64,000 nucleotides of DNA from Trichobilharzia szidati (Eukaryota; Platyhelminthes; Trematoda; Strigeidida; Schistosomatidae): the NCBI GenBank assembly GCA_944472155.2, contig OX235271.1, forward strand, positions 89,541,256 to 89,605,255, in the 5' to 3' direction. Below, piece after piece: positions 34,401 to 49,400 of the stretch; the stretch's first letter is position 1; each line of letters starts with the position of its first letter. The notes under the pieces were generated by a model. The model was not told where the DNA came from. It saw only the letters and a list, made by a program, of their open reading frames with translations, and made no database searches. The translations under genes and the position numbers were made by a program.

Positions 34401-37400
34401 GCATGTTTTCGTCTTTGTGGGAAAAGAAATTTGATATGGGATCAATAGCTTTATACTCCAGTAATCTGATCGATATACTTACTATTACTATTATCAAGTG
34501 GGTTTTTTTATACCTTGTAGACTTTTATTATCCCGTTGCTGGAGCAAACTCGACTTCAGTACAAACGATATAAGGCTGAACGAATGAAACTGTATCCATG
34601 TAAGTTTTTCCATTTGAATCTTTTAGCCATATTTAAATTGCTAGTTTATCACAGACTCCATCTCGTAAGAGGGAATTTGTCACCGTAAAGTAACGACCTA
34701 ATTGTATAGTTTTCCGAAATATCTTGAATTCTGTACTTCTCCAAAGGATACTGATAGAAGAATAAGAGATGAAGCTGGTAAATAGAGGGAGTTTATGCAG
34801 TTTGAAATATACAAGATCATTTTTGAAGGATAAATGTAAAGACCATTAACATGAGGAATTACCAACCAACATTAGTAGATTTAAATTACAGGGTATATTT
34901 CATTAGATACTACTTGGAGAAGCAATGGACACCTAGGGAACTTCCTGCTTCTCTAAAAGGGATGTCGGTTCACGACGAAATACACGTTGGTATCAATCAA
35001 ATTTCCACAAAGTCAACACTTTAAGATGTAAATTACTTCTCTTTTCTGCGTTTTAAGTTGGTCACAGGAGTGAATATGAAAAGTTTTAGGTGGATGAAAT
35101 TCCTTGAATGAACAGTTCCCTTTATTGATTTGAACCCCCTCCTATTATTTAAACTTCACAGTTGTAAGCACTTGCATAGATGATTATTGCATTCTGTGAC
35201 ACGTGTGATTGTGACTTCACTGTCTAGTATCGTTTGTACGCTGGTTTATAAGTGTCACCCTCTGATTTGCAGCTTCTGGATGTGTTCTCAAGTTGAGTGT
35301 ATACTGATCAGGCGTTATTCAAAATGCTCTCAGTATGTTAGAAGAAAAATTGAAAGTGACTCTGTGATATGAATCATAGTGTTGTCTTTCCAAGTTCAGT
35401 TCACAACTTATTCGGTTTGACGATGAATTTTGCAATCCTTTGTTATTCTATATTTCCATTCATTGGGAATAATGAATATCATTTATTTATTATCCCTGAG
35501 ATTCGTTGATAATTTTATCATTTCTAACTTGTCTTTGTTTCTTTTGCCTTTTAGGTATTTTAATGGGTTCAGAATATTATGATAAACAGGAGTACGATAA
35601 AGCCCTGAGGTAATTTAAAAAAACAGCTTAGCTTAACTAATTTGTTTCTAGTTGTTATTTGAGTGTAATCAATGAATATCGTAATGAGAAATGGTGGTCC
35701 CTATACTCTTTCACATTGAAACGGGTTGTAACGTAAGTCCTATGCATCCTTTTTGTCTGTTATGAACTGCTTAAACCTACTTTATTGTTATTCCTTTGCA
35801 TTTCCAGTAGAACTTAAGGCTTCAAGCACATGAGTCTTGAAATTTCAGTAGGGGTGGTGTTGTTTTTATAGGATTAGGTTGCTAACCTTACACCTAACTT
35901 TCTCTTTTTACCGGGCTTACTACCGGTCAAGCAAGGTTTAGGAGTGCGTCCACTGGGAATCAAACCCTAACTACATGCGTAATTGGCAGTGAGCATTCTA
36001 CCTTTGTATTATCGATGAGCACTTGAACTATTTGATTGTATATTATTCAGTCGAATTCGATTAGTCTTTTTTTCGATGAGTGCAGTGTGTATCATTTGTT
36101 TTAATTCCGTAACAGTTACTATACATAGTCTGTCAGATAATAATGAATATTTCTCAGTTTGTGTGCTTGCAAAGCAAGCATTTTAAAGACGGTATTTCCC
36201 AAATTCTGAAAGAAAGATCAGTGAGGATTTATACCTTGAATTTGATGTATAATTTCTGCATTCATCATCACTTCATCAGAATTTACATAGTTGTCTTTTA
36301 TTTGATGAGATACGCATTTGTTGAGTGCAGTTAGGTTGGAATGTTTCTTCCGTGCTGAATCGAGTAGTGGCTTTAAAGGTGTATGTATTCATGTTGAAAA
36401 GAGTGCACATTTATTGATGAAGAAGTTTTCATGAAACTGGCCAAACCAAAACATGGCGTCAATCCATGGAGTTTTGACTGACTGTTGGTTTGTCCCACGT
36501 AGGGAGGTGTAGACTTCCTGGTTGGGGTCCTCAGGTTGCTAAGAACCAATGGTTTGACACTTTAGATGATGTGGCTCAAAATTGTTCACATTGGCGCAGA
36601 TTCGTTCACCTTCTGTAGTTTCTTGTATTCATTAATGTTGTAACCGTAGCGGAGTTAAATGAGGACGTCGCCTTGTTCTGTCTGCGCCTGACTAATATGC
36701 CTATCTGCTTCTGGTACCTTCCGATTCAGCGAACCACGCAAATATCAAAAGACAAAGTCTGGTCTCTGACTGTTTATTGTAGTACAACAACTACGAAAAA
36801 CTACGACAAAGAAACTTATTCAGGAAATGGTATTTATACATTTTTACAACCAATACAGACAGCTAACAGTATTTGAAATAATTGGTCATAATAGTCAATA
36901 ACAAAATGCGTGGGAAATGATGATATACCACTTATGCGAGATTAACAGTCGTTAAAATAACTGAACAATAACAAAGTGTGTGGGATCCTATCAATTAAAC
37001 TCTCATGTTTTACCATGTTACTTTTCTTTCTCCTGCTTATTTCTGTTTATTGCAGTCCTTTTGAATTTCCTTTATTTCTATACGTGCTACATAGATTGTG
37101 GCAACGTGAATTGCTACACTTCTGTGCAAAGTACTATATTGAAACTCATTCAGTCATGAAACTTGGTCATTAGTTGGAAACTATTGAAAACTCTATCTTT
37201 GGCTAACTGTTAGGAATTAGAGTTCTGTGCTAATGAGGACAAAAACGTATTAAGTCCTCGTTATCTAACAGTATTAAGGATAATCCCTTAATCTCATATA
37301 CGGACCAATTTTACCTGACCATAAAACACTACATGATTACTATTTTATATATAACATGCTACCGAAGCACACTGTACGTTGCGGTAAATGTTTCAAAGCA

Positions 37401-40400
37401 ATATCGAGAAACTTCGGGATCTGTGGTTTATTTCTGTTAGAGCTTATTGTCATCATTAGTGACTGTCTAGTTATCTACATTCAGAGTGGTATTTTTGCAT
37501 TGTGGGTTGTTTTCAAACAGAGGATAAACTGGTTTGTAAAGAACCCCACCCTATTTGAGATTAAATATGATATTCTGTTAATTAACATGAATATAATATA
37601 GACTTGGCTCCCTAAGCTTATAACGGATTTCTTTCATCTTGGATAGTCTTGAGATCAGTGGTAAAGATTTATCTAGCTTATCTGAGTACCATTTTTGTTT
37701 ATTATTTGTTAAATAGACGGATAACTATGGTATATGATCATCTTTTGAATTTGCGTGTGATCTTGTATTATGTGACTCCGAAAGTTGCTCAACTCAGTCT
37801 ACTTATCAGCAGTGACTTTCTCCTCTGATATGCATTCTTTGAAGATATGAAAATACTTACTATTCACTCATTTACAGACAAACAGATTAACTTACAAGAG
37901 TTGATTTGTTAGGATTAGATTTATTTTTCGAGTTTGACCACGGATTGATATCAGTTAGAGAACCATTGAAAACCAGGGAGTACTGGCTGGACAGCTGTTT
38001 CATCCTAGTTTGGGAATCATTGGCAGTACGCATGGGCCATTGAATCGGATCCCAGTGGCTAAATGGTTGACGAGCTTGCCTTGTAATCGGAAGGTCCTGT
38101 TTTCGAACCCCAGTGGGTGCGTACTGCTGATGAATCCCGAACTAGGAAGAGGAAACAGCTGTCCAGTACTCCCTAGTTTTCAATGGTTCTCCAACTGATA
38201 TCAATCCGTGGGAAACTCGAAAAACAAACAGATTAACGCAAATTTTGGCAGAGAATTTAAAGCTATCATTTTTCTAATTGCTACACTTCTGTAATTAACA
38301 TTTTACAAGAAAAAGACTAGAGATCCGTGAGATTTATATGAATCCGTCGGTGGTTCAAGGGTAGAATGTCCGTCCGAGTTCGACCCCCGAGCAACTCATT
38401 TTCAAACCTTGCCTAGTATATTATTCTAGGGTAAACCTAAAAAGAGGCAAGGTTAGGCATGAGGTAAGCAACCATACTCTGTAAAAACAGCAGCACCACT
38501 ACTGAAACTTCAAAAGTTTGTAGCCCTATGTCTCATTCGAAATGCAAGGGGCGAGAAAATTATCTTCTAAAAGTTCCAATCAGAAAAACAATCATATAAT
38601 TTATTTCATTTGTGTTAGTATTCTTTTTTATCAATCTGTTACTGGTGGCAAAAGACTGTCAGCTTAGCTTCCTCTGTACCTTTTCTCTCTACAGTAGTAG
38701 TAGTCCAAATATTTATTTGATTGCAGCTGCATTGTATTATTCATACGTAATATATAAAATATTGATAACATTTCAGGTGTGCATACATAGTCGCTCAGCC
38801 CACAATATTTCTGTCCTCGTGTTTGGAACTACTGGGTCCTAGTAAGTTCTTTGCTTTAGATTTCTTTTCAGAAAGTTAATTTATTGTCAAGCAAACTGCC
38901 ATACTTTCAATTTTTACTGTTTTTTTTTTGTTAGAAAAAATGTTAACCTGAAGTGGAAGTGTTTTAATAGTTAGCCTCTTAGATTAAATGATTAAGCTTT
39001 CATAACTAGATTATAATGGTTTCTGTCAAAGAATAATTTTTTTAATAACAGCCAGTTGGTTCACCTCACAATAGAAATTTTTCAGTAATCTGCATCTGTA
39101 TAAGAGTCGAACCCAGGACCTCTACTTTTATTCGTACAATGGAAAATTGGTTTTGGTATAACAAATGATAAAACGAATTTGGGCTAAGTGAATACGATTC
39201 CTTATTAGAGCTTTGAATATATCTGCAGTTAGCCAACAAAGTATACTCTTAGATGCAAATTTAAAAACTTTTGCTTGATTACTTACTTATGACATTGACA
39301 AAGGATTGACTGATTCATCAACGTAGAAGTTTGTGCAAAAGTAAAGCGGTTCAAGTTGCCGTACTTCGGAGAAGCATACTTGAAAGTAGAGAACAGAAAT
39401 GTAGTGTAATTTCGATAGGCAGAAATGTGAAGGAGAATTTCTAGAATCTGGAAGATGTTCAGTGTTCTCAAGAAGTGAATACTCCATAGCGTGCGATTTT
39501 AAGGTATATTACCATCAGTCTCCAATTATTGATTCTAAGCATTCTGATGACCTTAGCCTAGGAGTCCTTACCTGATCTAGGAAACCTTAGAACTTCACTA
39601 TTATATGCGTGCAGCTTTTTAAGAATGATTTAGACATATAGAAGTAATAATGATGCAAGGTAATTGCCAAGTTTATGGTTTTTGCAATTAAAAAACTATT
39701 AATCACACTTAATGCTGGTTGGGTAGGCAGTTTTCCAAGATGAATATGTGAGGGAGGGGAGGTTAGGATATGTTGGATCACAAACACATTGCCTCTCTGT
39801 CAAAATCTTAGCTGAATAACTGACACTAATATCTTTTAAGATATTGCGTTGTTTTGAATAAGAGGTATTTTACGTAAAATAGTCTGTGGTTTATGTTATG
39901 CAAGAAACTAACACACTATTTCGATTCTTTTGAAGTCTGATTAACTTAAGTGTGATAGTGGCAATAAAATATCACTTTATGCAAATCATTTCTGATGTAC
40001 AGAGCTATACCCTTGGAGACTTTCGCGTCTCTGTTCATAAATATCATTATTATTATTTGTTCATTGGGTTTCGAGTGGAACTTAGGGTTTAAGTCTCTGT
40101 TCTTTGGCAGTTTGACAAGGTAGCTTTTCTTCCAATCGGTAGGCACCTTTCCTTCCTTTTGCGCCTGCGGTATTGGTATGGGCGTGTCCGTTGAGGTCTC
40201 TAGGTGCGTTTTCGATGCTTCTGGCGAGGTCCTATCTGATCCTGATGCTTTATGGCCTTCAAGACTTCTCTGTCTCTGTGTGTGGAAATGTTCAATCATA
40301 ACTTTATTTTTGTTTCTTTTCTTTCACCTCTTTGGTCATTGGGGTTCCTTCATTATTTTTCACTGGTTCCATCTACTTTGGTCTGTCCCAGGTGTTCGTA

Positions 40401-43400
40401 GAGAACAGCTATTACTCTTCTCACCTTTTTTGCCTAGGATTTTTATATAGGTTTCCTTCCAAGTCGCTTCCAGAGAGTTCCAGTGTTCTCCAATGCTGAT
40501 GAAATCTTTAGTTTAACATAAGTAAATGGCTATAATGATTGGATGAGAACTATGCTAGAGAAAAAATAATGAAAATTCCACAGAAAGGACGTTTACAATG
40601 TCGAAGGATGCATTTGTATCTTTACTCATATGAAGGTATTCGTGAAAGAGTAGTTGTACTGTGAAATTGTTAGAGTTGTTTAAAGTATTTTAGGTGAATC
40701 ATAGTGTGTCTGTGGTCCATTTATTTTAAACAGAAATCACATGCCTAATCAATATAGTATATTGACTGGACGATGAATAGCTAGTTGTTTTCTGTATACT
40801 TTCTTTGTATTCTCTGTTAATGATAAATGGTTATACCAAATGGAATATATCCTTCAAAGTGATCAAAAATGTGTGTAGTTCTCTAATTTAACATCTGAGA
40901 TGTTCAATGTATGTTTCTGATTGTCTATGCAAAGTTATATCATGATAGACCAAGTAACAGATAGTGCGATTCCAATAACTAGCTATTAAGGATTATAATG
41001 TTGCTTGAAGAAGGAGTTAAATGTGTAAAATTTACCACAACAACTAAGTAAAGGAATAGGACGTATGAAACGAAGCATGAAATCCGTGAATACACACTCC
41101 TCTTATAAATCCCCTAATAAATTATGCGCTTGTCGATTATTTTCCTGTTTTCCATGGAGTCTTCTAGTAAAATGCTTTGGATTTTCTTATTCTATATCAT
41201 CTAATAAGCCGAAGGAGATGGAAAAGTTTGAAGAGTGTAAATATGATTCCACTGACTCTGAGTGTACACGATTTATTCAAGAAGTGCAGAAAGCCTTTGT
41301 TGGCAGTTATCTTGACTTGGATAAATTAGTTCCTCAGGAGGTTGGAGAGCAAAATTATGAAAAAGATGGCTTATTTTCAACTGTTTCATTAGAAAGTATT
41401 ATCTTTGAACATTTTGAAAGGAAGACTACTCACCGTCATCAGCATAATCAACGTCGACAACAACAACAACAAATACAAGAAAAGTGTGGAATAACCTTTG
41501 AAGATTTAGTTACAATTAGTCAGTATTTAAACGTTTCATCATCTTGCTTATAAGTTTAGTGGTTTACATGTGTGTTCTAGCTTGACCCACATTCTCTTTT
41601 GAAGTAGAATGAGGATACTGCATAGGAAATACCTAAGCATCACTTAAATGAGTGCTATTTTATGATAGTTAGAAAATACGACAATCTCAATAAACAAATA
41701 TACATTTTCATACTGATGTATTCTAGACTTTTCCACTTATCGTATTTCTTATTTCCGTTGTTATGTAAAGCATTTTGAGTAATTTCCATCGGTTCATTTC
41801 CCTTGTATGTGTATTTATGTATGTATGTATGTATATTATCATCTACATTTCTAAGATGAACAAAGTTAAGTAGATTGGAATATTTGGAATTTTTTATTTC
41901 ATTGAACAAGTCGCCATCATTTATTTATTCTTTTAAAAAAAGTTAGAATCTGTAAAACACCTTTGCTTGTTTTTGCTTTATTCCTGTATTTTGTATTTCA
42001 CAAATTATTATATTTCTCTGTTCAATGTATTCTAGATAGTTTGATATCTAACTCTGAGAAAATACAAGCTCAACAGGCTATTTTTGATTTTCTTAAGGTG
42101 AGTTGTTATTCCTCGTGAATACATTTTGGTTCATGAGGTGGTGGTATGAATACACTGTTGTATTCAGAATCCTAGTACGAAGTCGTAAATAATAACGGTA
42201 TAATGACACAGTCATACAAAGCCCTCCACTTTTTGTCCAGTTTCACATTATTATAGATGTGTTCTTAGAGGAGTCAAGCATGAAATGGATAGTCTACGTG
42301 TTAATTAATATGACTGTGTTTTGTCGGTGGAAGCTGAAGCCTAAAATCCCACTAGTTACTATCAGAAAAGCATTGAGTATGCTTAGATTATAGACCTTTA
42401 ATTGTGAAACATCTATCTACCCGTCTAACCTTTCGTAGTGGCGGAAATTAATTAAATTAACTGGGGATTGATCTTAACACACTAGTGACAATTTATTCTC
42501 CAAAGGGAGATAAATTTAAAAACATTTAACAGCTTAAATAAATGATGTAAATGTGTTTCAAACACAAAATCTAGTCCCTCAATTAGATGATGTTTGGGTG
42601 AAATTGGCAGGAAACCGTAGACCTAAGTATCATTCTCGCTGGCACTCGTCAAAAAGTTGTATCTGCAGCTTCAATAGACATGATGTCCCGTTGGTGACTC
42701 GAACCCTAGTCATCAGAATTCCTGGCTCTAGCTATTTGCTTATTTTTTGTAGCGGAGGGCTATTTTAGACGACAGGGTTCACATCATCCATCTTATCAGA
42801 AGGAAAGGCTTGTATTCAAACATCAGTAAAAGTAAATAGATAGCTAGACAGTCTCAGCCTATCATTTAGGATTCAAAAAGGCGATTTATCTATGCCATAG
42901 TATCTATATCATGATTGTAATTATTGGTACAGATAATTGACGTTCTAAATATTATCTTCAAGAAATACAGTAATTCTGTCTTTGAATTTTGGTATGATGA
43001 CGAAGTCCTGCTAAAAGCTTCCTGAATTGACGGAAGCACCAACAACCAAGTTGTCCTTGTTTTTCTGTTTGTAACCGCATCAAATCAGCAAAAGTCGTGC
43101 GTAGATGTGTGCTTTATTTTGACAGTATAAATTAAATTATAGAATGACACAGTTGGCATGTGGTCGATGAACAGGGTAAAATTGGGGAAATGACTATGGT
43201 TATTTATACAGTTATTTTGCATAACCAGTAACTTTCAAGTTTGACGCATGGAAACTGTGTTCTGATATAGAATAGGCATTGAACAATGAGCAGTTTCATC
43301 TGGTCGTCCTAGAACTTCCTGGTCTTCCAAAACAAGATTACTCCTAGATATTATCGTTAATTTTGGATAGATATAGAAGTGATTAACCTAAAACTACTAA

Positions 43401-46400
43401 TGTGCCACACTGCAATCGGTTAATGTTGTTAAGGGACTGCTGCTGTTTCTGGACCACAATTTGCTGTTCCCTGCATAATAGTTTACACCTTAATAGTTAG
43501 ACGCAAACAAAACAAGAAAACAAATTTTTACGTCTTCACTAGTTAGTTGTTATTCAGCTTTATTAAATAAATGGAGGTAGGAAAGTCAGTCAGTGGGACC
43601 TGCGTTGAAGTAAACTGGTCAGCTATTCGGGCAGTAAGTAAGAGAACAAAATTGATGTGCACAACAGCGTGAAGCAGTTAAGATGTTATGCAGTTATTCT
43701 TCAGTAGTCATCATCTATACATGTAAAATTAATGAGAAATATTCATATGTGGTCTCTAACCATTTTTGAAATTCAGAGTGTTGTGAATATTTTAAACAAT
43801 GGAGAGCACTGGACTATGCTAGTGTGTTACCGTAATATTAAATTATCAGTCAGACTGCCTTACCCCTGGGTAACGGGATTCGGTACTGACATTGTATAAG
43901 TTGTTTCAGGAGTTCACTGGCTAGATCTTCAACAAGTGGAAAATTATCATATTTCTAGATAACCTTCGTCGCCTACTTTAGTATACACTCTGCACGCTGA
44001 TTGCAGTAAGCATTTGTATACTGGATAGTTGGAGGCAATCAGCAGGAAGCCTTTCTTGACCTAGGTTTCTTGCTAGTTGGCACTCGTCAGAAAGGCGTAT
44101 CTGCAACTTTGAAGGAACTCATGTCCCTTCTGAGAATTCAGTCTGCACCAAACAGAGGACTAGACACATTACACTAGTTGCTAACTAGTGCCCAATCAAA
44201 AGCATTTATATGTTGAATGGTGCAAATTTTCTTGGTTTAGTTGCTCTACAATTTCTCTGGAAGGCTTTCAATGATTAAGCACTACTGAAGTGCATAGGTT
44301 GAATTCAAAAGTCGTTCTGAGGAAACTTGAATCTAGATTACAACAAAAATATTGCAGCTTATGTATAAGTTCCGTATACATAATTGCAGGTTACAGGGAA
44401 AACTAAGGAAATAAATCTAATGACAAACTAAAGCAAGATATAGCGCACTACGTTAATTTTAATAGCTTGTACCGCCGTTATTTAGTTAGTAAGACCTCCA
44501 AAGGCTGAATGCGAAACTCCTCAGTATCAGAGGTTTCCTTTGATATATATGTGTGTGAAACGGTTGCCAGAATCTTTTCCCAACAGCCACTATTTAGTTG
44601 ATACTGTTTGTGCCTAGGTAGTGCATTACTGATCAATACGAATATACCATCAACGCTGGCTTACTAAGGCTTACATAAATTGAAAGATAGCTGCAGATTA
44701 CACTGATTGATCACTGGATTAATCAGAGTCATGAGTCTAGTTCTCAGTGTTGGTGCTGACCGAATTCTATTGGTCAAGTTTGCAATATAGTCATTAAGTT
44801 AGGGTACTAGCCATCGTGGTGTAATTTGAATTGATGGTAGGTGGTTGGTGACAGTGGACAGGAAGCTCTGGCCTACAGCAAGTGAGTCGTGGACCCCAAT
44901 AACTTAAATGTAACATCTCCGACCGCAGCACTGGGTAGGGCGGATTCTAACCTCTGTGGGGACATCTGCTGCCTCGAGGTTACAGTATACCTTACTGACG
45001 ACTGCAAAGCAGGACGAAACCTAGATCTAGCGCTTACTGCGGATAGCCTCCAACCACCGAACACTGTTGCAGTTCGCTGTAAAATAAAGGATGCTTGTAT
45101 TTCCTCTGTATTTCTAGATATAATACTAGATTCATTGTCCTTAGATGTCATGTGTATTTAAAAATACTATTCTCTAACAGTCCTGTTTACGTTTTGACTT
45201 CATAAACAGATGGGAAGCAAAATTGAAACTCAAAACATGTGGTATGTTTCCCCGTGACTATTGGGACCTTTTCGTCCTGCATGACTCAATTCATAAAGAC
45301 TTAAACATTGTTTAAAACACATTCAAAAGTACAGTTGGCTTTCAGGATATCCTGTTGTGCTGTCTCTGGCTAAATGACAGCTTTATTGAAGGTGTTCTGC
45401 ATTCGGATTACCATATCACTGTCAACTAGTAGTCGGTCGCACAAACCCTATAATTATTAGGTCCACATATTATTAGGAAAAACGTTTCTCGGTTTTCTCT
45501 CACCGAAAATTTTTAAAATTCAACTATGCCCAAATTTAATCGAGTTAATAACGCGTAATCACTCTATCTGTGTTATGTTACATTGAATTATACTCTGCTA
45601 TAGTTCCGAAGTTCTCTCCTAACTGTCAGTTCAACTTTTAACAGTACATTACCTAACTAACATTTTGAAGTTTGTATATTGTTTCCTTTTTATTGCTGGT
45701 TAGATTACATACCTCTTTATTTCAGACCGGTGTACCTAATCTCATAATGTTTGCACCTGAACTCGATCATACTGTGAAAATGATTGAAGATGGATGGAGG
45801 AAACAGTTAGACATACTAATGAATAATACTGTTAATATCCAACCAGAATCTTCACATAAGGAGATGACTAATCAGAATCCCACAACTCTAGACGACAATG
45901 CTTCTAACGATCAATCAGAAAACAAAACCGATTCATATTCAGGAGCAAAGTGCAAAATATCTTTGGATATTACACGTTTGATTACATGTAGTAAGTTGAA
46001 AAATAAACACGAAAGTGTTTTTTTTTTGTTGCTTGCATTACACTACTGACCGGAGGCTAAAATGCCAGTGAATTCCAGTAGGAAAGTCAAGCGCTGAACT
46101 AATAGCCGGTAGTTAGGTAGATTCGATTGGTACATTGATTGAATTTATTTAGTTTACTATACTTAAAGTAATCTCATGTCTACCAATCAATTAGTATGGT
46201 GTTTTATTTGTTAAATTAAGCAGCTTCAACCCTTAAGTATCCATGCAAATTAAATATTTTGTACATCTTTGTATACTGGGCTATGAAGATACACGTTTAC
46301 TTATTCACGGTGATTCAGAGAAGATAAAACAGGACTCTAATCTATGGCGCACTGATCGGAAATGAGCCAACTCTGTTTATTTTAAGCCAGAGTAATTATC

Positions 46401-49400
46401 AATTGATGAAGATATACGAATTTTTCAGTTTACAGGGCTAAATATTCTTGTAATCTATGTATTTACTTTTTATGCCCCCAAGGATACTCTAAAAAAGATG
46501 AAGTAAATCTTAATTTCGTGCATTTTATTATCCAGATTAGTACACCTACTTGTCCAGGAAGTGTAACCTATGAATACGAATACCTTATAAACGGGTACGA
46601 AGATGAAAAGTGTTCAATTTGTAATTGTTTAGTATCCAACTTCTCCTATCAATCAATCAGTTGCTTATAACATTATGCAGTTGTGCTTCTTTTCTTGATC
46701 GCAATTTATTGCATTAAGTTTATTATTATTATTCCCTTGCGTTCCGAGTGGAACAGAGGGCTGGCTTCAACAACAGATCTCCACTTTGTTCTGTTTTCAG
46801 CTGGATTCACGATTGACCGAAGTCTCTCATCTCTTACTCACACGATCTCCTCCATGTCATCCTTGCATAAACGACCCACTCTACGCTTCCCATCGGCATT
46901 CCTCTCCAGGGCCTGGCGTGCTATATCATTCGGCGGCCTCCTCAATGTATGCCCGATCCATTTCCACTTTCTCCTACATATTTGTTGAGCGATCGGCTCT
47001 TGATTGGTTTGTTCCCATAATTTCTTGTTGCTTATTCTTTCTGGCCATTTGATCTTCAGTATAGAGCCAGCGAAGTGGGCAGCTGTTGATGAAAGTCTGC
47101 AACAGGCTGTTGGAAATCCTTTTCGTGACACGCAGTGCAAGTTTCTGACCCGTATAGAAGAACCGACTTCACATTGGTGTTGAAAATGCGAATCTTGTTC
47201 CTTATGCTGAGTGCGGAAGATTTCCAAACTGGTTTCAGGTTGATGAAGGCGTGTCTTGCCTTTCTGATTCTGACTTTGACATCTTCGTCCGTTCTCGCTG
47301 CCTGTAGTTGAAACGATGCTTCCCGGATAGGTGAAGGAGGCCGCCTCTGTTAAATCTCTCCCGTTGATGGTGATTGGTGCTGATTGTTGTTGCTGTTGAT
47401 TGGTTATCCTAATCACCTCCGTCTTCTCTATGTTCACTTGGAGTCCTGTCTTCGCTGCCTGCCCCACCTCTTCAGCCAGTTAGTTGGTTTTCGCTAGCAA
47501 GTCTTCAAGTTTGTGTGACATCAGACATATATCATCTGCGAAATCCAGATGTCCTAAAGTCTTCTTATCGGTGGTCCAGCGTATTCCTCTCTGCTCGCCC
47601 CCAACAGTCTGACGCATAATCCAGTCGACCACAATTAAAAATATCATCGGTGATAATAGACAGCCTTGTCTTACTCCTATATACACTTCGAACGCCTTAC
47701 TGAGTTTCCCGTTGTGGATCACCTGACACGTGGCATTGTCATATAGCGAACTGTTGGATGAGATTGACAAAGACTTATGGCAGTGCACGCCGTAGTGTTG
47801 AAGTAGTTTCCAAATTACTTCTTGATCTACGCTGTCAAAGACCTTTTCGAAGTCGTTGAAATTGAGGTAAAGGTTTGACTGCCATTTTATGCTTAGTTCT
47901 GTGATGACGATGCGTAGAGTTGCGATTTGATCAGCACATGATTTACCTTTTCTGATTCCAGCTTGTTCCGTAGAGAAATCTAAAAGCTCACTTCAAAATG
48001 GAAGTATGCTCTGAAGATGTTGCCTAGTAAGGCAATGAAAGCTTCGCAAATAAACCATCCAGCACACAGAACACAACTACATCAAAATTAAAAGTTATCT
48101 GCTGAACAAACTAAAAACAAATATGATTTCTGCTGTTTCACTGATTAAAACAAGAACTCATGGTAATAAATTATGAAATGCCATCGGCTTATGTAATACA
48201 CTCCCTCCTTTTCTGTTATCTTTTTTTATCCAGTCCAGTGCAAAGTATGTTTTACGCAAGCAGAATACACTTATGGCCAACCAGTTCAATTGGCTATATT
48301 CCTAAGGTATATCTTTGTTATTACTACTTTAGATTTTCCTTAAATGAAAGTATGCATGTTTGTATGTCTTATTACTGATTTGTTTTTGTTCAATGATATA
48401 AAGGACAGATGACTTCTGCTCTCCAGTATACATTGATAATATTCATCCTATTGTTAACAACAGAAATTGAGTATTCAATACTTCTGCTGTGTTACTACAC
48501 AAGAAAGCAACATTATGTAGCTTTATGTAGGATTTGGTTAGATGGGTTTTGCATCCTAAAACATATTTAGAAATTTGATTCGTTAGCTCAAGAGTATCTG
48601 CGACCTTGAAGGAATTCATGTCCCTTCTGAGATTCGAACCCGCACCACCCTGTGACTGATAAAATTAAGTCTGCACCAAACAAAGGACTAGACACATCAT
48701 ACTAGTTACTAGTGTCCACTCAAAAAAATATCCAACACAGTCCTACAAGAGGTCAGTCGCGAGTCCAAATAGCTCAGTGGTAACGTCTCTGACTGCAGCA
48801 CTGAGTAACGCGGGTTCGAATCTGAGAAGGGACATGAATTCCTTCAAGGTTGCAGATACGCCTTGTTGATGCGTGCCAACTAGCATGAAACCTAGGCTTC
48901 CTGCCGATTGTCTCCAATCATCTAATATCAATAATGCTGTCATATCGCTTTTCCCTGAATTCTGTGAATGTCGGTTTTAATTTTGTAAGGGTACTTATAT
49001 TACTCCTTTGGGTTCTGGGATTTTAGGAGCCAGTTTTACGGAAATTCATCGGCTGACTGTTTGAATTATTCTACCGTCTCTGTCTCTTAGTTGTCTCGTT
49101 TATTTTATTAATATATCATTCATGTACTCTTTCAGTATAAGAAAGCGTGAATTAAGGCATCCCCATGTTATACCCTCTGTTGATTCACGCATCTTTCTGT
49201 ATAACTGTATGATATGCCTGAGAAGTGAACTTACGGAGAGGGTTTACACTGCAATGACCAAGTTCTACCCTTATGTTAAAATTCAAGCGCTATTTAGTTA
49301 ATTTGTTTGTTAAGTGACTATAAAATCTGACAATGAACATAGTTTCATTTTGAAACTGATGTTAACGTAATTTTAGGTATCAGTTACAAAAGAATTGAAC

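Larger units (their letters stand above)
37910..38228. mobile_element. Smalpha-like inverted pair, intron 11
   Basis: A minus-strand 3' part (37910-38031) is joined to a plus-strand copy (38032-38228). The outer ends are TTTCGAGTTTGACCACGG and its inverse CCGTGGGAAACTCGAAAAA. The plus copy has TGGCTAAATGGTTGACGAGC, box B-like TTTTCGAACCCC and a hammerhead. The pair would fold as a 120-bp-arm stem. Confidence 0.8.

Noticed and set aside
41519..41553. Exon 13 continuing to the TAA at 41551 as the gene's end
   Set aside because: TRAPPC11 homology continues in later exons, and the donor A|GTCAGT gives the phase required by exon 14.
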